Positions 6,490 through 8,170 of a stretch of 8,170 nucleotides of DNA are shown piece by piece. Under the pieces are notes generated by a model. That model did not search any database. It saw only the letters and a program-made list of their open reading frames with translations, and was not told where the DNA came from. Source of the DNA: Prevotellaceae bacterium (GTDB taxonomy: Bacteria; Bacteroidota; Bacteroidia; Bacteroidales; UBA932); NCBI GenBank assembly GCA_031288885.1, contig JAITQP010000287.1, forward strand, positions 1-8,170. Direction: 5' to 3'. How positions within the stretch are numbered: the stretch's first letter is position 1; the number at the start of each line of letters is the position of its first letter. The translations under genes were made by a program, and so were the position numbers.

Positions 6490-7038
6490 CTACTTCTTTG
6501 ACTTGGGCGCTAAAATCATGTTCATGCGCTTGCCCTCGAGCTTGGGCAGCGTTTCCACCTTGCCCCACTCCTCGAGGTCGCTGGCAAAGCGCGCCAGCAT
6601 TGCCTCGCCTTGATCCTTGAACATAATTTCGCGGCCGTGAAAAAAGACGTAGGCTTTCACCTTGTCGCCATCCTTCAAAAAGTTTTCGGCGTGCTTCAGC
6701 TTGAACGCGTAGTCGTGCTCGCCGGTGTTAGGCCCGAAGCGAATTTCCTTCACCTCCACCTTCACGGCGTTGGCTTTCATTTCCTTTTGTTTTCTTCGCT
6801 GCTGGTAAAGGAACTTTTGGAAGTCCACGATTTTGCAAACGGGTGGGTCGGCCTGCGCCGATATTTCCACCAAATCCAGCTCCATTGTCTCCGCCATTCT
6901 CTGCGCTTCCGACAATGAGTAAACGCCTTGGTTGGTGATATTCTCGCCAACCAAGCGCACCTGCGGCACGCGAATTTCGCGATTAATTCTGTAGCCTGAG
7001 GAGTCGTTACGGGTTTGGGGGAACGGTCTTCTCCCCAT
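6490..7038 (-). CDS. infC: Translation initiation factor IF-3
   Basis: Binds the 30S subunit, prevents premature joining of 50S and checks the start codon-initiator tRNA pairing. Given here from the first in-frame ATG, 182 residues. N-domain: [18 protein letters not shown], then [20 protein letters not shown]. The basic linker ([14 protein letters not shown]) follows, then the C-domain [29 protein letters not shown] and [13 protein letters not shown]. The frame stays open 21 codons further upstream to an AUA at 7101 that stands eight bases behind AGGAGG; starting there gives 203 residues and a longer basic N-terminus. GAGG ten bases before the ATG is the weaker alternative signal. First gene of infC-rpmI-rplT; thrS, the usual upstream partner, is absent from the window. 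Confidence 0.95.
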   Translation of the reverse strand: MGRRPFPQTRNDSSGYRINREIRVPQVRLVGENITNQGVYSLSEAQRMAETMELDLVEISAQADPPVCKIVDFQKFLYQQRRKQKEMKANAVKVEVKEIRFGPNTGEHDYAFKLKHAENFLKDGDKVKAYVFFHGREIMFKDQGEAMLARFASDLEEWGKVETLPKLEGKRMNMILAPKSKK

Positions 7039-7098
7039 TGGTTTCGACCTCGAAGATGGCCTGTTGCCATCGTAATGCGGGCTGTAAGACTGAGTCTT

Positions 7099-7115
7099 TA
7101 TAAGGTTATCCTCCT
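7099..7115 (-). promoter_or_regulatory. Strong Shine-Dalgarno with in-frame AUA, possible true infC start
   Basis: On the minus strand AGGAGG (7115-7110) is followed after eight bases by AUA (7101-7099) in frame with infC. No stop lies between it and the ATG at 7038. E. coli infC starts with the rare codon AUU, and IF3 represses its own synthesis by rejecting such starts. The same logic would fit AUA here. Preference over the downstream ATG is inference. Confidence 0.5.
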
Positions 7116-7432
7116 AAAAAATTAGCAACATGCCTATACTTAACTATTTGAACATCAGCCACTCATAGGCTTAAGCGGGTGATGCTTTTGTGCTGTATTT
7201 ATTGAATTTCGATATCGATACTCGGCAATGAGCCTGCAAATTTCGGTTTTTTTTGCCAAAAAAACAAGAAGTAGAACAAAAAATTTCAACAGCTGAATGT
7301 AATTTTGTTGGATAAGCGTTGGAGGAGGATTTTTTGAGACCTGAATTTGGCGTGAGAGCTAACTTGTGGAAATGTGCAAATATTTGAATTTCAATGAGTT
7401 CATTTTTGAGAGGAATACGGTTGAGGATGTAA
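7116..7432 (-). other. Gene-free leader region upstream of infC
   Basis: About 320 bp, A/T-rich, without a convincing ORF on either strand. A 6-bp inverted repeat (GCCTAT, 7132-7137, with ATAGGC, 7165-7170) could form a leader hairpin in the infC mRNA. An A/T hairpin with T8/A7 arms lies at 7246-7265. I found no TAnnTTTG box in full; AATATTTG on the minus strand near 7382 is one mismatch off. The infC promoter should lie here but I could not place it. Confidence 0.5.
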
Positions 7433-7447
7433 GAGGCTGTTTCAAAA
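7433..7447. mobile_element. Insertion-sequence-like terminal sequence, solitary
   Basis: GAGGCTGTTTCAAAA resembles the terminal inverted repeat type (GAGGCTGTCTCAAAA and relatives) seen at ends of several bacterial insertion sequences. No transposase and no second copy are in the window. It sits one base past the stop codon of the truncated toxin ORF, where a scar of an insertion or deletion would be expected. The match is from memory and could be chance. Confidence 0.25.
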
Positions 7448-7585
7448 TTAGCTATTAATTCTATCAGCTATTTGCCTTATGCTGTTTATCAGCGCCGTAA
7501 AGGTTACATTTTCTTCCACAATCATCTGTCCCTGTATTTCCGCATAATCCTTTTCCCATTTTGACATCAGCTCCGACCAATTCAT
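7448..7585 (-). pseudogene. Remnant of an AbiEii-like nucleotidyltransferase toxin (C-terminal end only)
   Basis: A 45-codon ORF starting three bases after the stop of the AbiEi-like antitoxin gene, the position where the partner toxin normally begins. The segment LMSKWEKDYAEIQGQMI (about residues 6-22) and the following FTALINSIRQIADRIN resemble the extreme C-terminus of AbiEii-like toxins, where a W..DY....Q..M pattern and a final helix occur. The nucleotide-binding GG[ST] and the catalytic D.D motif are entirely missing. The likeliest history is a deletion that kept the first few codons and the last 35-40 of a toxin of more than 200 residues. It cannot be an active toxin. The similarity is from family memory; an unrelated small protein is possible. 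Confidence 0.5.
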
Positions 7586-7588
7586 ATT

Positions 7589-8170
7589 TCAGGTTATTAA
7601 AGCTTTACGCATGATTTCACGTATCCATTCCGGCGCCAATTTTATATCATTGGCTAAATGTTGAGGATTTTCGTTTTTGAGAATATTTATTACTTTTTCA
7701 ACCTCGTAATCGGCTACCCTCTCTTTCCGTATAGATTTTAAAGCTTGAATAACCAAGCCGCTAATTTTCCCCCAAGTGGCCAAGTTTTTGGGGCTTGTTT
7801 TTTTGAAAATCAGGGGCGTTTCATCAATCATCAGCTTGCGGGGCGTTCCGTTTGTCAAATAGACAACTTTCATAGGTACTTGCGTAGATAAACCCAACAA
7901 ATTCTCGGCAAATAAACCGGTTGGTATAATCCGCGCCTTATCCCGCCTTGCTATGCCTTGGGCAATATCCTCAATTCCGGGCGGAACTCGACCGAAGAAT
8001 TTGCTCTTTCGGGGAATTGCATAAATGCCTCTCCCGACCCGAACTATTTTTCCCTGCTTTGTCAATCGCTCCAAGGCTTTGTTATTGGTTTTACTGCTAC
8101 CGTAAGCCGCAAAATCGCTCGTAAAAAAAACCAAACCCCGCTTGGCTTTTTTCATCCGTTCAAATATCTT
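7589..8170 (-). CDS. AbiEi-like antitoxin (DUF6088-type), 5' end beyond the window
   Basis: The frame is open to the right edge. The first Met in view is at 8155 (188 residues from there), but five more in-frame codons (KIFER) precede it and fit the family N-terminus, so the true start is probably outside. From that Met: a winged helix-turn-helix at about 8-48 (FFTSDFAAYG; KALERLTKQGKIVRVGRGIYAIP), then PPGIEDIAQGIARRD and IIPTGLFAENLLGLSTQVP at about 77-94, with VVYLTNGTPRK after it. These are hallmarks of DUF6088 proteins, the AbiEi-like antitoxin of type IV toxin-antitoxin pairs. It probably binds DNA and represses its own operon. The following gene is only a toxin fragment, so this antitoxin appears orphaned. 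It is only distantly similar to the AbiEi at 1196-1993. Confidence 0.85.
   Translation of the reverse strand, partial: KIFERMKKAKRGLVFFTSDFAAYGSSKTNNKALERLTKQGKIVRVGRGIYAIPRKSKFFGRVPPGIEDIAQGIARRDKARIIPTGLFAENLLGLSTQVPMKVVYLTNGTPRKLMIDETPLIFKKTSPKNLATWGKISGLVIQALKSIRKERVADYEVEKVINILKNENPQHLANDIKLAPEWIREIMRKALIT

Noticed and set aside
6777..7070. 97-codon minus-strand ORF overlapping the infC 5' end
   Set aside because: It is a shifted frame of infC with no family features. Its ATG is out of frame with IF3.
7209..7218. 10-bp palindrome TCGATATCGA upstream of infC
   Set aside because: Short, A/T-rich region, no promoter next to it and no second copy; expected by chance.

Overview
The window looks like a chromosomal segment from a member of the Bacteroidota, most likely order Bacteroidales. 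Two promoters fit the phylum's -33/-7 type (TTTG, about 19 bases, TAnnTTTG). Most starts lack a Shine-Dalgarno sequence. The proteins resemble Bacteroidales homologues: a rhomboid with a DUF6576-type tail, and Bacteroidota-like IF3, bL35, bL20 and AlaRS. Housekeeping genes are GC-richer than the toxin-antitoxin genes set among them.

Plus strand, 1-2793. The window opens in the last part of a rhomboid protease gene. Its reading frame stops inside a 178-bp palindromic repeat element made of heptamer arrays (TATTAG-type) around a 28-bp-arm inverted repeat. Beyond the element lies a short ORF that looks like the protease's lost C-terminal tail. It overlaps acpH (acyl-carrier-protein phosphodiesterase), which starts with TTG. 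Next comes a complete type IV toxin-antitoxin operon of AbiE type: a good promoter, a 23-bp palindrome at the expected transcript start, the antitoxin abiEi, and the nucleotidyltransferase toxin abiEii overlapping it by ATGA.

Minus strand, 7101 down to 2864. infC-rpmI-rplT (IF3, bL35, bL20) form the classical translation operon, ended by a strong terminator. infC may really start at an AUA codon behind a perfect AGGAGG. alaS follows; a second period-7 ATTA repeat array separates its start codon from the rplT terminator. Downstream of alaS is a candidate small RNA with its own -7 box, a GNRA-capped hairpin and an intrinsic terminator. It resembles what I recall of the Bacteroidales-1 RNA motif.

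Minus strand, 8170 down to 7433. A second AbiEi-like (DUF6088-type) antitoxin gene runs off the window edge. Its expected toxin partner is reduced to a 45-residue ORF that matches only the C-terminal end of AbiEii-like toxins. An insertion-sequence-like end follows. About 320 bp without genes separate this from infC; thrS, the usual neighbour upstream of infC, is not here.

The window therefore holds a stable translation core flanked by two AbiE-type modules, one intact and one decayed, plus repeat elements that have reshaped gene ends. I see no clearly new multi-gene system. The best leads are the element-split rhomboid, the orphaned antitoxin, the AbiE operator, the small RNA and the infC start.
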